A stretch of 64,000 bases of DNA. Origin: Shewanella oncorhynchi. GTDB taxonomy: Bacteria > Pseudomonadota > Gammaproteobacteria > Enterobacterales > Shewanellaceae. The position numbers and the translations under genes are program-made. Position 1 is the first letter of the stretch; each line of letters starts with the position of its first letter. The DNA is taken from contig NZ_JABAEB010000002.1 of NCBI RefSeq assembly GCF_012584455.1, forward strand, positions 1 to 64,000, read 5' to 3'. Positions 27,802 to 37,085 of this stretch are shown here, piece after piece. The notes beneath the pieces were generated by a model. It did not search any database. It had not been told where the DNA came from and saw only the letters and a program-made list of their open reading frames with translations.

Positions 27802-30402
27802 ATGAATATGGACAAGCTTGAGGCATCAAGAAATATACGGGCAGTGATTGAAAAAAGCTTACCCGTGAGCACGTCACCCCTTGCCATATTCACTTACCAG
27901 TGTTGGTTGAAAACCAGCGCAGGTGGGCGTGTGTTCCATTATAAAACCGATCGAGAAGATACCTATTTCGCGGTGGATATTAATTCACTTGGGCATATTG
28001 AATGCGTGATTAATACCACCTTACTGCGGGTTGAAGCAATATCAACCTTAGGTGGACTTAACGACGGTCAGTGGCACTTATTGTCTATCTGCCATGAATA
28101 CCATGAAATCAGTTGTTATGTGGATGGTGAAATTACCCATACACAACTCAATAACCTGTCACTGGTTGCCGACAATGAATTTTTAATTGAAAACGTGTCT
28201 TTACCGAATCATCGCGATACACATTTCGATGGTGAAATATTTGGCATCACCTTGCTTAATCGATTATTAACCCGAACTGAAATCGTTGACTATTACCGTA
28301 ATCCAGCGCAACAAAGATCGATTAGCGAAAATAACCTTTACATTTACCAGCATCAAGATGCACATAATATTCGTGGTGAAAACTTTATCCCACTTAAAAG
28401 ACAAAAAGTGCTGCTGGTCATATTTAATGACACTGAATATCAATTCATAAAAACCACTACGGATAGCAACACTTATAATCAACAACTGCCTAAGATTATT
28501 CCACCCCACGAACGCCGAGCCTATATTATTGAATGTAACTATAACACTTGGCCTAATTTTAGTTATTTAGTTAATTACACGGCGAGTAATCAAGCGGATA
28601 TTACACTCAATGTTGAAGTGTTTAAATCGCTGACAGCCTATCGCTCTAATATTAAAGTCACCGTTGCAAATGAACTCGAACGGGATTGTCTGATTATTCA
28701 ATCGACCGAAGAAGAATTAAGTGCTGAAGTGCGTATTAGTGAAAACTTAGTGATCACTCAAGCCAAAAACTTTGTTAATTTCATCAATGAAGTTCGCGCA
28801 CACATTCCGGCCGATAATATTATTACCGGTGGCCATTATTATAGTGAGCAGCAACTCTCGGTCAGCACGGGTAAACAAATGATTGCCTACCAACAGGCTT
28901 GCCAACTGTTCAACCGCAGATTACAAAAAAAACCACTGGCGATCATCAAATGCACGTCAACTGAAGAAGTCAAAATCGCCTATAAAGCGGCCATCGATTA
29001 TAACTTGCCGATCAGCGTGCGCTCGGGTGGGAATGATCACGAAGGTGAAAGCACTGAAACGAATACCGTAGTGTTAGATCTGCTGAAGATGGATAGCCTC
29101 ACTTTAGATCCCATCACAGGTATTGCGGCCATTGGCCCAGGTAATCGTTTTATCAATCTCACCACAGCCCTTGCCAAACAAGGCGTGATGATCCCCCATA
29201 GTACGAGCGGCAGCGTTGCCTTAGCGGGATTTATTATGGGAGGCGGCTCAGGACCTTGGACCCGCAAATACGGCATGTGCTGCGAATCCCTATTACAGGC
29301 AGAAATCGTCCTCGGCATTGGTGAAACCCAAGTCGTCTCTGTTGCCAATAAACCTGAGTTACTCTGGGCGCTCAAGGGTGGCGGTGGGTTAAGTTACGGC
29401 ATAGTGACCCGCTTTTTTGTTCAAACCTTTCCACTACCGCCTTGCCTTATCAAGTTTGAATTAGAATGGAATTGCTACGATAAACAAACCCATGAACTCA
29501 TTGAGCACACCCCAACCAAAGACATTTTACAGCGCTGGGAAGCCATCATAAATGCCGACAGCACTGGCTGTTTGATTGGCACTAATCTCAAGATTAATGC
29601 CAAACATTTACCCGTAGAACAACACAAAACACCCGACATAGACACTGAGTCGATTACGCATAACTGCTTGATGTATGGTTTTTGGGAGGGCAATTCCGCC
29701 AGCCTAAACCACTTTATCCAGACACAATTTAATGAATTTGGCCTAGTCCCCAATGATATTCGCATCGAGGGTATGGGCGGACTCACCAAAGCCTACGGTG
29801 AAAACCTAATGCCCAGTTGGGAAAGGGAATCTTTTCATCATCTGCAAGCTGACTTACAAGGCATAAGCCGCTCACCTAATCCAGCGGATGTAGATGAACC
29901 CGCGCCCCATAAAGTCACCTCGCGCTTAGTGAATCAAACGGGCCTGAGGGACGGTTATAAGCCACTGCTTGAAAGCTTAACCTCTCGCTATGTGCTTGAA
30001 GGCAATCGTCAATTGGGGCTATTTACCTATGTTACCCTTGGCGCTATAACTGGTGATTATTATCGCACTATGGGCGAAGAGCAAAAGAGCCGCAGCGCCT
30101 TCCCCTACAAGGACAGACAATACACGATTCAATATCAAACTTGGTGGAATAACGCCCTGCAAGAGAAGCAACAATTGCAGGATAGCCAAGTGTTTACCCG
30201 CATTAATCGTGCACTCGATTGGATTGATGCCAGCCGAAACTATGACATCCCCAACACCTCGGGCGCTTTTATCAGTTTCAAAGATAAGGCCATTCCTACA
30301 GATGTGTACTTTGACCACAATTACGCCGCGTTAAAACGGATTAAGGCGGCCTACAGCCAAGATAGCTTTAACCATTTCCGTTCACGTAAAAGCATTATTT
30401 AA
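27802..30402 (+). CDS. LamG-like domain fused to a berberine-bridge-type FAD oxidoreductase
   Basis: 866 residues, no signal peptide. N-terminus (about 25-170) is a concanavalin/LamG-like module (WLKTSAGGRVFHYKTD..., DGQWHLLSICHEY...VDGEI, FDGEIFGITLLNRLLTRTEI). A middle beta-rich part (about 175-320) is unrecognised. About 355-540 is an FAD-binding (PCMH) domain, and the BBE-type end DVYFDHNYAALKRIKAAY is at about 835-855. The usual flavin-linking His (RSGGH) is Asn411 in RSGGNDHEG, and the usual linking Cys is Ser469, so FAD is probably bound non-covalently, if at all. AAAGGA (27793-27798) may favour the ATG at 27808. Confidence 0.8.
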   Translation: MNMDKLEASRNIRAVIEKSLPVSTSPLAIFTYQCWLKTSAGGRVFHYKTDREDTYFAVDINSLGHIECVINTTLLRVEAISTLGGLNDGQWHLLSICHEYHEISCYVDGEITHTQLNNLSLVADNEFLIENVSLPNHRDTHFDGEIFGITLLNRLLTRTEIVDYYRNPAQQRSISENNLYIYQHQDAHNIRGENFIPLKRQKVLLVIFNDTEYQFIKTTTDSNTYNQQLPKIIPPHERRAYIIECNYNTWPNFSYLVNYTASNQADITLNVEVFKSLTAYRSNIKVTVANELERDCLIIQSTEEELSAEVRISENLVITQAKNFVNFINEVRAHIPADNIITGGHYYSEQQLSVSTGKQMIAYQQACQLFNRRLQKKPLAIIKCTSTEEVKIAYKAAIDYNLPISVRSGGNDHEGESTETNTVVLDLLKMDSLTLDPITGIAAIGPGNRFINLTTALAKQGVMIPHSTSGSVALAGFIMGGGSGPWTRKYGMCCESLLQAEIVLGIGETQVVSVANKPELLWALKGGGGLSYGIVTRFFVQTFPLPPCLIKFELEWNCYDKQTHELIEHTPTKDILQRWEAIINADSTGCLIGTNLKINAKHLPVEQHKTPDIDTESITHNCLMYGFWEGNSASLNHFIQTQFNEFGLVPNDIRIEGMGGLTKAYGENLMPSWERESFHHLQADLQGISRSPNPADVDEPAPHKVTSRLVNQTGLRDGYKPLLESLTSRYVLEGNRQLGLFTYVTLGAITGDYYRTMGEEQKSRSAFPYKDRQYTIQYQTWWNNALQEKQQLQDSQVFTRINRALDWIDASRNYDIPNTSGAFISFKDKAIPTDVYFDHNYAALKRIKAAYSQDSFNHFRSRKSII

Positions 30403-30446
30403 GTTAATACATCGACATAGCCTAAGGTGAGTTTTTAAGGCAAAAT

Positions 30447-30471
30447 CGACGCCGTCCACAGGACGGTGTCG
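30447..30471 (+). terminator. Strong stem-loop between the flavoprotein and EamA genes
   Basis: CGACGCCGTCC (30447-30457) pairs with GGACGGTGTCG (30461-30471) through 11 bp with one G-T pair and an ACA loop. The T-run behind it is poor, so it may be a weak terminator or an mRNA hairpin ahead of the EamA gene start at 30501. Confidence 0.5.
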
Positions 30472-30500
30472 CCCTTAAATTCTTCAGTTACAGGTTGCCT

Positions 30501-31379
30501 ATGCCAAGCTCAGCTTTAGCTATCATTTTTGCCCTATTGGCGGCCATTCTTATGGGCACTATCGGTGTATTAGCGCGCTTTGCCGCCCTGCCCGCCGAGC
30601 ATATTACCTTCTACCGCTTACTGCTAGGTGCCCTATTTCTATTGGCTTATATGCTGCTCACAGGTAAAGGCCATCAGATTCGCCATAAACCCAGCAAACG
30701 AACCTTAGTGAATGGCGCTATGCTCGCGGGCTTTATGGCGTTTTACATTGAAGCCATTCAGTACACCCAAATGGCCAAAGTGATCATGATTATTTACTTA
30801 GCCCCTGTGGTGTCGACTATTTTCGCCCATTATTTCTTTGCCGAAAAACTCACCCGCTTAAGCATGGCAAGCGTGGTCGTCGCACTAATGGGTTTTATGT
30901 TAATGATCCCCACAGGGCCGCAGCAAGCGAGCAATCACACTGAATTATTAGGCTATTTTTATGCCCTACTCGCTTTATTAACCTACTGCGGTTTTATGTT
31001 AATCAACCGAAAACCTAGTCTGAGTTCGCCCTATCAAAGCACTTTAGTACAGCTTAGTGTCGGCGCTTTGTGCCTACTGCCCTTAGTGATAAATGCACCG
31101 CTGACGCCAAGTTTGCCGCAAATGGGCTGGTTAATTGCGATTGGATTCTTCCCCGGATTTTTAGCCATTTTGCTGGCGGTAAAAGCCCTACGCCAATTGC
31201 CTGCTGTCACTTTTGGCACCCTCGCCTATGTGGAACCGGTTATCGTAGTGACGTTAGCATGGTGGATATTTGGTGAAACCTTGAGTCCCATGCAATTAAT
31301 CGGTGTCGGCTTAATTCTTCTGGCCGGCATTAGCCAAGGCTTTATCAGTCAGCGCAACGTATTGATTACGAGCGGCTAA
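30501..31379 (+). CDS. EamA/DMT family transporter
   Basis: Inner-membrane drug/metabolite exporter of unknown substrate, 292 residues. Ten hydrophobic segments in two EamA repeats: the first contains GVLARFAALPAEHITFYRLLLGAL, the second ends with TFGTLAYVEPVIVVTLAWWIFGETLSPMQL, both family hallmarks. ATG 30501 is used; a TTG at 30495 would add two residues. Upstream lies a stem-loop; the gene appears monocistronic. Confidence 0.9.
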   Translation: MPSSALAIIFALLAAILMGTIGVLARFAALPAEHITFYRLLLGALFLLAYMLLTGKGHQIRHKPSKRTLVNGAMLAGFMAFYIEAIQYTQMAKVIMIIYLAPVVSTIFAHYFFAEKLTRLSMASVVVALMGFMLMIPTGPQQASNHTELLGYFYALLALLTYCGFMLINRKPSLSSPYQSTLVQLSVGALCLLPLVINAPLTPSLPQMGWLIAIGFFPGFLAILLAVKALRQLPAVTFGTLAYVEPVIVVTLAWWIFGETLSPMQLIGVGLILLAGISQGFISQRNVLITSG

Positions 31380-31498
31380 CCAACAACACTTTGCCAAGTA
31401 GCTGAAATAATGTGAAGAAAATAGTGTAAGCTCAACAGAGGATTGATTGAACATTGCACTTAAGACGTGCGACTAAGACTTAAGATCAGGAGGTCAAA

Positions 31499-32023
31499 TT
31501 GAGAAAGCTACTGTTAGTCATTAGTATATTTTTGCTCAGCGGTTGCTTAGGCATGCCTAAACTGGTTCAACCCGTGAATGATTTTGAGCTAAATAAATAC
31601 TTAGGTAAATGGTACGAAATTGCACGATTAGATCATTCATTCGAAAGAGGCTTAAGCCAAGTTAGCGCAGAATACAGCCTGAAAGAGGATGGCGGTGTTA
31701 GAGTCATTAACCGTGGATTTTCCGCGGCTAAAGACGAATGGAAAGAAGCCGAAGGAAAGGCCTATTTTGTGAATGGGGATTCAGAAGGCTATTTGAAAGT
31801 CTCCTTCTTTGGGCCATTTTATGGATCGTATGTGGTCTTCGAATTAGATCATGAAAACTATCAATACGCTTTTATATCGGGACCCGACACAGGTTATTTG
31901 TGGCTATTGGCTAAAACCCCGACTGTGCCACCCGAGGTGCTGCAAAAGTTTGTTGAAATGTCTAAAGCCCGCGGCTTTAATACCGACAATTTGATTTATG
32001 TGCAGCAAGAGTCAGCGCCCTAA
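31499..32023 (+). CDS. blc: Bacterial lipocalin (outer-membrane lipoprotein)
   Basis: Outer-membrane lipocalin that binds lysophospholipid or fatty acid in E. coli. 174 residues; lipobox LLSGC with Cys16. Lipocalin signature at the first strand (NKYLGKWYEIARLDHSFERG) with conserved G-x-W-YEIAR, and a closing RGFNTDNLIYV helix/strand. The start is TTG: the consensus Shine-Dalgarno AGGAGGT (31488-31494) sits 4 nt before it and no ATG is nearby. A strong terminator follows, so the gene is monocistronic. Confidence 0.92.
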   Translation: MRKLLLVISIFLLSGCLGMPKLVQPVNDFELNKYLGKWYEIARLDHSFERGLSQVSAEYSLKEDGGVRVINRGFSAAKDEWKEAEGKAYFVNGDSEGYLKVSFFGPFYGSYVVFELDHENYQYAFISGPDTGYLWLLAKTPTVPPEVLQKFVEMSKARGFNTDNLIYVQQESAP

Positions 32024-32096
32024 CGAGTGCCACCAATGCACTAAAATCGAGTGGGCGAAAAGCTAATCGCTAGATAAAAAGACAGCCAATGGATAC

Positions 32097-32126
32097 AAAA
32101 ACGCCGCAATGAATTGCGGCGTTTTT
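32097..32126 (+). terminator. Rho-independent terminator after blc
   Basis: A perfect 12-14-bp stem: AAAAACGCCGCAAT (32097-32110) against ATTGCGGCGTTTTT (32113-32126), so a T-run closes the hairpin. About 75 bp after the blc stop; A/T tails on both sides could serve both strands. Confidence 0.93.
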
Positions 32127-32137
32127 ATTGATGTTGC

Positions 32138-32214
32138 ATTTAGCTGCACTGTATTTAAATGCATGTATTTAAATGCATGTATTTAAATGCATGTATTTAC
32201 ACATGCAGCTAAAT
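32138..32214. repeat. Tandem 14-bp repeat bracketed by an 11-bp inverted repeat
   Basis: GTATTTAAATGCAT is repeated three times exactly (32151-32164, 32165-32178, 32179-32192) with a partial fourth copy to about 32199. The array is framed by ATTTAGCTGCA (32138-32148) and its perfect inverted copy TGCAGCTAAAT (32204-32214). The unit itself contains the palindromes ATTTAAAT and ATGCAT. It lies between convergent blc and ybiT, 12 bp from the ybiT stop, where the framing repeat may act as the ybiT terminator stem. Confidence 0.85.
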
Positions 32215-32225
32215 AACAAATAGCG

Positions 32226-33818
32226 TTAGACTTCAATGCCTTTGCTGGCAAGGAACTCATCGTAAGTGCCTCTGAAATCATTCACGCCTGAGTGAGTGAC
32301 TTCAAGGATACGGTTTGCCAGAGACGATACGAATGCACGGTCATGACTCACGAAAATCAAGGTCCCTTCGTACATTTCCAGCGCGTTGTTCAGTGATTCA
32401 ATCGATTCCATATCCATGTGGTTGGTCGGTTCGTCGAGCACTAAAATGTTGGCTTTTTGCATGATGAGCTTGCCGAATAACATGCGACCTTTCTCGCCAC
32501 CAGACAGCACTTTGACTGACTTTTTAATGTCGTCAGAGCCAAACAACATACGGCCTAAGATGCCACGTACCGATTGGTCGTCATCTTCTGGCTTGCGCCA
32601 TTGGCTCATCCACTCGAACAAGGTCATTTCGTTAGCGAAATCAGACTCATGATCCTGTGCATAATAACCAATGTTAGCGTTTTCAGACCATTGGATAGTA
32701 CCTGCATCCTGCGGGATGTCATGGATCAGGGTACGTAACAGGGTTGTTTTACCGACGCCGTTTTCACCCAATACCGCAATGCGCTCGCCCACTTCAACAA
32801 TTAAGTTTAAGTCTTTGAATAACGGAGTGTCGTAGCCTTTCGTTAGGTTTTCAATCACTAAGGCATTACGGAACAATTTCTTCTCTTGCTCGAAACGAAT
32901 GAAGGGGTTCACACGGCTAGAGGCTTTTACTTCATCTAACTTAATCTTGTCGATTTGACGAGCACGAGATGTGGCTTGTTTCGCCTTAGAAGCGTTAGCC
33001 GAGAAGCGTGCTACGAAGGTTTGCAGTTCAGAGATCTGGGCTTTTTTCTTCGCATTATCAGACAATAAACGCTCGCGAGCTTGAGTCGCTGCTTGCATGT
33101 ATTCGTCGTAGTTACCAGGGTAAACGCGCAGTTCGCCGTAGTCTAAGTCAGCCATATGAGTACAGACTGAGTTTAAAAAATATCTATCGTGCGAAATGAT
33201 AACCATAGTACTGCTACGTTGGTTCAACATATCTTGTAACCAACGGATAGTGTCGATGTCCAAGTTGTTGGTAGGTTCGTCAAGCAGCAGCACGTCTGGA
33301 TCAGAGAACAGGGCTTGTGCTAACAATACACGCAGTTTTAAACCCGGAGCGATTTCAGACATCAAACCAAAATGGCTTTCAATACCGATACCTACACCTA
33401 ACAGTAATTCGCCTGCACGGGATTCGGCGGTATAACCGTCCATCTCAGCAAAATCCATCTCTAGGTTGGCGACGGTAATGCCATCTTCTTCACTCATTTC
33501 GGGTAAAGAATAAATACGGTCACGTTCTTGCTTTACCTTCCACAGTTCGCGGTGGCCCATGATCACGGTATCGATCAGGTTGAATTCTTCATAACCGAAC
33601 TGGTTCTGGCTTAGTTTACCCAGACGCTCATTCACATCTAACGAGACGTTACCGCTGCTAGGGTCTAGATCACCACACAGGATCTTCATGAAGGTCGATT
33701 TACCACAGCCATTCGCGCCGATAAGACCGTAACGGTTACCACCGCCAAATTTAACTGAGATGTTTTCAAACAGTGGCTTAGCGCCGAACTGCATGGTGAT
33801 ATTTGCTGTTGTGATCAA
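32226..33818 (-). CDS. ybiT: ABC-F family ATPase YbiT
   Basis: Soluble ABC-F protein acting on ribosomes, without a membrane partner. 530 residues, the same as E. coli YbiT, and the sequence follows it closely from memory ([29 protein letters not shown]..., FWRG-type C-terminus ending in SKGIEV). Two ATPase units: Walker [10 protein letters not shown] and GENGVGKTT; signatures degenerate (APGLKLRV) in the first and LSGGEKGR in the second; Walker [12 protein letters not shown] and [11 protein letters not shown]. The linker of about 80 residues ([15 protein letters not shown]...) is typical. A sigma-70-like promoter lies about 100 bp upstream. Confidence 0.95.
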   Translation of the reverse strand: MITTANITMQFGAKPLFENISVKFGGGNRYGLIGANGCGKSTFMKILCGDLDPSSGNVSLDVNERLGKLSQNQFGYEEFNLIDTVIMGHRELWKVKQERDRIYSLPEMSEEDGITVANLEMDFAEMDGYTAESRAGELLLGVGIGIESHFGLMSEIAPGLKLRVLLAQALFSDPDVLLLDEPTNNLDIDTIRWLQDMLNQRSSTMVIISHDRYFLNSVCTHMADLDYGELRVYPGNYDEYMQAATQARERLLSDNAKKKAQISELQTFVARFSANASKAKQATSRARQIDKIKLDEVKASSRVNPFIRFEQEKKLFRNALVIENLTKGYDTPLFKDLNLIVEVGERIAVLGENGVGKTTLLRTLIHDIPQDAGTIQWSENANIGYYAQDHESDFANEMTLFEWMSQWRKPEDDDQSVRGILGRMLFGSDDIKKSVKVLSGGEKGRMLFGKLIMQKANILVLDEPTNHMDMESIESLNNALEMYEGTLIFVSHDRAFVSSLANRILEVTHSGVNDFRGTYDEFLASKGIEV

Positions 33819-34200
33819 AATGAACTTCCAAATCGAGTAATGTTGGCCGAGCCCGCTGGCGCCGCTTTAAATAAGCATAAACCAAATAACGCTATGCCGA
33901 AGGGGTAAAAATAAACGTGGCACTATAGCAGTTTGGGCTAAATTATCAACTACCAAGGCGGATCAAAAGCCAGAGGGAATGCCGAAATCGCCGCACTATG
34001 CCTGTATGAGAAGCGTAATTGATTTTACCCTATTGGCTTAGCTTTCAATGTATTCGAGCAGAATGACAATCTGATGACCCTTAGCGTCGTAAAGCTTGCC
34101 GACGCTAAAGGCTTATGCAGTAAGTGCTAATGTGGACATAGCCCTAAGCTAACTCAAGATACCCGTTTCAACATTTTAAGTTAGCTTAGGTATCGACAGC
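33819..34200. other. Intergenic region between ybiT and copA with two inverted repeats
   Basis: Besides the ybiT promoter this 382-bp stretch holds TTAGCGTCG/CGACGCTAA (34081-34089 / 34100-34108) and CCTAAGCTAACT/AGTTAGCTTAGG (34143-34154 / 34179-34190), both perfect. The latter lies 11 bp after the copA stop and may help end copA transcription, though without a clear T-run. No ORF is seen. Confidence 0.6.
33922..33949 (-). promoter_or_regulatory. Sigma-70-like promoter of ybiT
   Basis: Minus strand: TTGATA (33949-33944), 16-bp spacer, TATAGT (33927-33922). Predicted leader of roughly 95 nt before the ybiT ATG. Only position and hexamer quality support it. Confidence 0.6.
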
Positions 34201-36435
34201 TTATAACTTCTGTCGTCTTAAGCGGTTGGCGTTCGTGACGACAGTCAGTGAAGACAAAGCCATGGCTGCACCCGCAATCACAGGGCTTAATAACATGCCC
34301 GTAAGTGGATAAAGCACGCCCGCCGCAACCGGAATACCCAAACTGTTATACACAAAGGCGCCGAACAGATTCTGCTTAATAATGGTAATCGTCGCCCGCG
34401 ACAATGCCAATAAGTTAGCAATCACTATCAATTGCTGCGACAGCAAGGTGATGTCCGCACTTTCAATCGCCACCTCAGTGCCCGATCCCATCGCGATCCC
34501 CACATCCGCGCTCATCAGAGCTGGCGCATCATTAATACCATCCCCAACCATAGCCACCACATGCCCTTGCTTTTGTAAATCCAGCACATGCTGTTGTTTT
34601 TGCTCGGGCAGTACACCAGCAATCACTTCGGTGATGCCCACTTGGTCGGCCACCGCCTGCGCCGTTTGTGGGTTATCCCCCGTTAACAGCACCACGCGAA
34701 TGCCCCTTTGCAGCATGGCCGCGATGGCTTCTTTGGCATCGGGTTTAATCGGATCGGCAAGTGCGATAGTGGCCACTAACTTGCCCGCTTTAGCGACATA
34801 AATCGGGGTTTTACCTTGGTTCGCAAAACTTAATGTCGCGTTAGGATCTAAGGCACTGCCATCGGAATTGACAATATTCAATGCCGTCATCAAGGCGAGA
34901 TTACCTATCGCCAGCGATACGCCATCGACCTTGCCCTCAATCCCCTTACCTTGATGGTTCGTAAACGCCTGTGTGTCGGGCAATTGAGTCAGTGATTCCT
35001 TGGCATAACTGACAATCGCCCCCGCTAACGGATGCTCAGAGTGCTGCTCAAGGCTTGCGATTTCGCCTAGCAAGGTTTCTTTATCGGCATCACTCAGTGT
35101 TTGTACTAATACAAAGTCAGTGACTTGCGGCTTACCTAAGGTGACCGTACCGGTTTTATCCAGTACCACACAGTCAACTTTACTGGCGGTTTGCAACGCT
35201 TCGCCATTTTTAACTAACACGCCCATTTGGGCTGCGCGGCCCACAGCCACCATGATAGACATAGGCGTAGCCAGCCCCAGCGCACAGGGACACGCTATGA
35301 TAAGCACACTCGTCAGCACCACTAACGCATGGCTTAAGGCGGGCGCTGGACCTGCAAAATACCAAATAGCCGCCGCCAGTAGCGCTATCGCCACCACAGT
35401 AGGGACAAATACCGCGGAGATCTTATCGGCCAATCGACCTATGGGTAATTTTGACGTTTGTGCCTGTTGCACCAATGCAATGATTTTGGCGAGCTTGGTA
35501 TCTTCTTGCCCCGCCGTCACTCGGTAAACTAGGCTGCCATTGCCGTTGACTGTGCCCGCACTCACACTGTCGCCGCGATTTTTAAGCACGGGAATAGGCT
35601 CACCTGTGAGCATGGCTTCATCAAGTAGGGATTGTCCTGTTTCGACCTCACCATCAAGGGCAACTCTGTCTCCGGGGCGCAAACGCAGCTTATCGCCCAG
35701 TTTCAACTGACTTATCTCAACCTTTTCATCACCCTTATCCGTAATACGAATCGCAGTGGTGGATTGCAACCCGAGCAGTCGCTGCACCGCTTCGCTGGTT
35801 TTGCCCCGCGCTTTGAGTTCGAGTCCATGACCTAAGTTAATCAAACCTAAGATCATCACACTCGCCTCAAAGTACACATGGCGGGTATCCATAGGGAATG
35901 CGCTCGGCATAATGACTACCAACATGGAATAGGCCCATGCGGTACTGGTGCCCAGCACAATCAGCGTATCCATGTTGGTGGTTTTGGCTTTGAGCGCCCG
36001 CCACATTCCTTGATAAAAATGGCCGCCTGTGGTGATGAGTAAAGCCAAAGTGACCAGTCCCATGATGCCCCAACCTAACTGCAGATTTGGGCTGTTGATC
36101 ATCATTTCACCGCCCAATAATCCCCACAGCATCATGGGCACACCCACAACGAGCGCGGCTATAGCTTGGCGCATCCGCAGTCGATACTCGGCGGCATCTT
36201 CAAGGCGTTTTTCTTCGGCGGCGACTTTAGCATCAATAACGACCTGCGCCGGATAACCCGCATTTGCCATCACAGCCAAGGCGGTATCAGCGCTCATCTT
36301 GCCTTCTACCGTCACTTGCTTATCGGCGAGATTCACACGCGCTTCAACGCCCGCTTGGGCGGCAAACGCCTTTTCAATTTTTGCGACGCAGCCAGCGCAA
36401 TTCATATTGGCGACATAGAGTCTGGTCATAGACAT
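34201..36435 (-). CDS. copA: Copper-exporting P-type ATPase
   Basis: Pumps Cu(I) out of the cytoplasm. 744 residues. A single N-terminal heavy-metal domain carries MNCAGC (Cys13, Cys16); then eight membrane segments with the transport motif CPC in IIACPCALGLATP, phosphorylation site DKTGT, TGDN, and GDGINDAPAL. The ending (YNSLGIPVAAGVLYP..., MALSSLTVVTNANRLR) has the Y-N and M-SS residues typical of copper ATPases. GAGGGA lies 6 nt before the ATG. Its promoter has the 19-bp spacer of MerR-type control, and the divergent neighbour is the matching regulator. Confidence 0.95.
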   Translation of the reverse strand: MSMTRLYVANMNCAGCVAKIEKAFAAQAGVEARVNLADKQVTVEGKMSADTALAVMANAGYPAQVVIDAKVAAEEKRLEDAAEYRLRMRQAIAALVVGVPMMLWGLLGGEMMINSPNLQLGWGIMGLVTLALLITTGGHFYQGMWRALKAKTTNMDTLIVLGTSTAWAYSMLVVIMPSAFPMDTRHVYFEASVMILGLINLGHGLELKARGKTSEAVQRLLGLQSTTAIRITDKGDEKVEISQLKLGDKLRLRPGDRVALDGEVETGQSLLDEAMLTGEPIPVLKNRGDSVSAGTVNGNGSLVYRVTAGQEDTKLAKIIALVQQAQTSKLPIGRLADKISAVFVPTVVAIALLAAAIWYFAGPAPALSHALVVLTSVLIIACPCALGLATPMSIMVAVGRAAQMGVLVKNGEALQTASKVDCVVLDKTGTVTLGKPQVTDFVLVQTLSDADKETLLGEIASLEQHSEHPLAGAIVSYAKESLTQLPDTQAFTNHQGKGIEGKVDGVSLAIGNLALMTALNIVNSDGSALDPNATLSFANQGKTPIYVAKAGKLVATIALADPIKPDAKEAIAAMLQRGIRVVLLTGDNPQTAQAVADQVGITEVIAGVLPEQKQQHVLDLQKQGHVVAMVGDGINDAPALMSADVGIAMGSGTEVAIESADITLLSQQLIVIANLLALSRATITIIKQNLFGAFVYNSLGIPVAAGVLYPLTGMLLSPVIAGAAMALSSLTVVTNANRLRRQKL

Positions 36436-36472
36436 GGGAGATCCCTCACTTGATGTTTCACACTATAGGTCT

Positions 36473-36503
36473 AAGATAAAGTCTCCCATCACTGGAGAGT
36501 CAA
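36473..36503 (-). promoter_or_regulatory. CueR-type copA promoter with 19-bp spacer
   Basis: Minus strand: -35 TTGACT (36503-36498), then exactly 19 bp, then -10 TATCTT (36478-36473). The spacer holds the dyad CTCC-AGTGAT-GGGAG. Overlong 19-bp spacers with such a dyad are the hallmark of MerR-family activation, and E. coli PcopA has the same geometry. It ends 38 bp before the copA ATG. Confidence 0.85.
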
Positions 36504-36590
36504 GGATGAATTTGCTCAATGTGATCACATCGACAATTAATTGCTGGGCGAAATGGGTGATACCATTCAGTTGGAAAAATAGAGGTCAAA

Positions 36591-37052
36591 ATGAAGATAG
36601 GTGAAGTCGCGAAACAAACGGGCTTAAGTGTTAAGAGTATCCGTTATTACCATGATATTGGTTTAGTGTGCGGCGAGCGCAATGAGGCGGGTTATCGAGT
36701 TTATCGCCATCAAGATATTGAAGCACTTAAGTTTGTGCATCAATGTCGCGACTTAGGTTTTAGCCTAGAGGATTGCAAATCCTTGCTTGGTCTTAAGGGC
36801 AATGAAAGCCGTAATGCCGAGGACGTTAAGCATCTGACCCAAACTCATCTTGCCTATGTCGAAGAGCAAATCAATAAGTTACAGCAGCTTAGGGCGCAAT
36901 TACAGCACATGGTGACCCAATGCCAAGGCGGCGATCAGCCCCACTGCGCCATTATCGACAGCCTAAGTCACGAGACTCATGGCAGCCATAAAAATCACAA
37001 GAGCCAGCAAAATGCTGGCTCTGAGTGTTGCAGTAAAAGCCAATCGCAATAG
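36591..37052 (+). CDS. cueR: MerR-family copper-responsive regulator (CueR-like)
   Basis: Activates copA on Cu(I) binding. 153 residues: MerR winged helix (MKIGEVAKQTGLSVKSIRYYHDIGL, RVYRHQDIEALKFVHQCRDLGFSLEDCKSLL), a dimerisation helix, and the metal loop C-x7-C in CQGGDQPHCAII as in CueR/HmrR. The tail after the loop is longer than in E. coli CueR and is rich in His and Cys (HETHGSHKNHK..., ECC), perhaps extra metal ligands. AGAGGT precedes the ATG. Divergent from copA, with 155 bp between the starts. Confidence 0.88.
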   Translation: MKIGEVAKQTGLSVKSIRYYHDIGLVCGERNEAGYRVYRHQDIEALKFVHQCRDLGFSLEDCKSLLGLKGNESRNAEDVKHLTQTHLAYVEEQINKLQQLRAQLQHMVTQCQGGDQPHCAIIDSLSHETHGSHKNHKSQQNAGSECCSKSQSQ

Positions 37053-37085
37053 TGATGGCCAAGTTCAATAACGGTAAATACCGCG

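Noticed and set aside
32151..32199. CRISPR or integron-type repeat
   Set aside because: Units are 14 bp and directly adjacent, without spacers or cas/integrase genes nearby.
34382..34801. Plus-strand ORF inside copA
   Set aside because: It is antisense to a strongly conserved gene and its sequence follows the codon pattern of copA.
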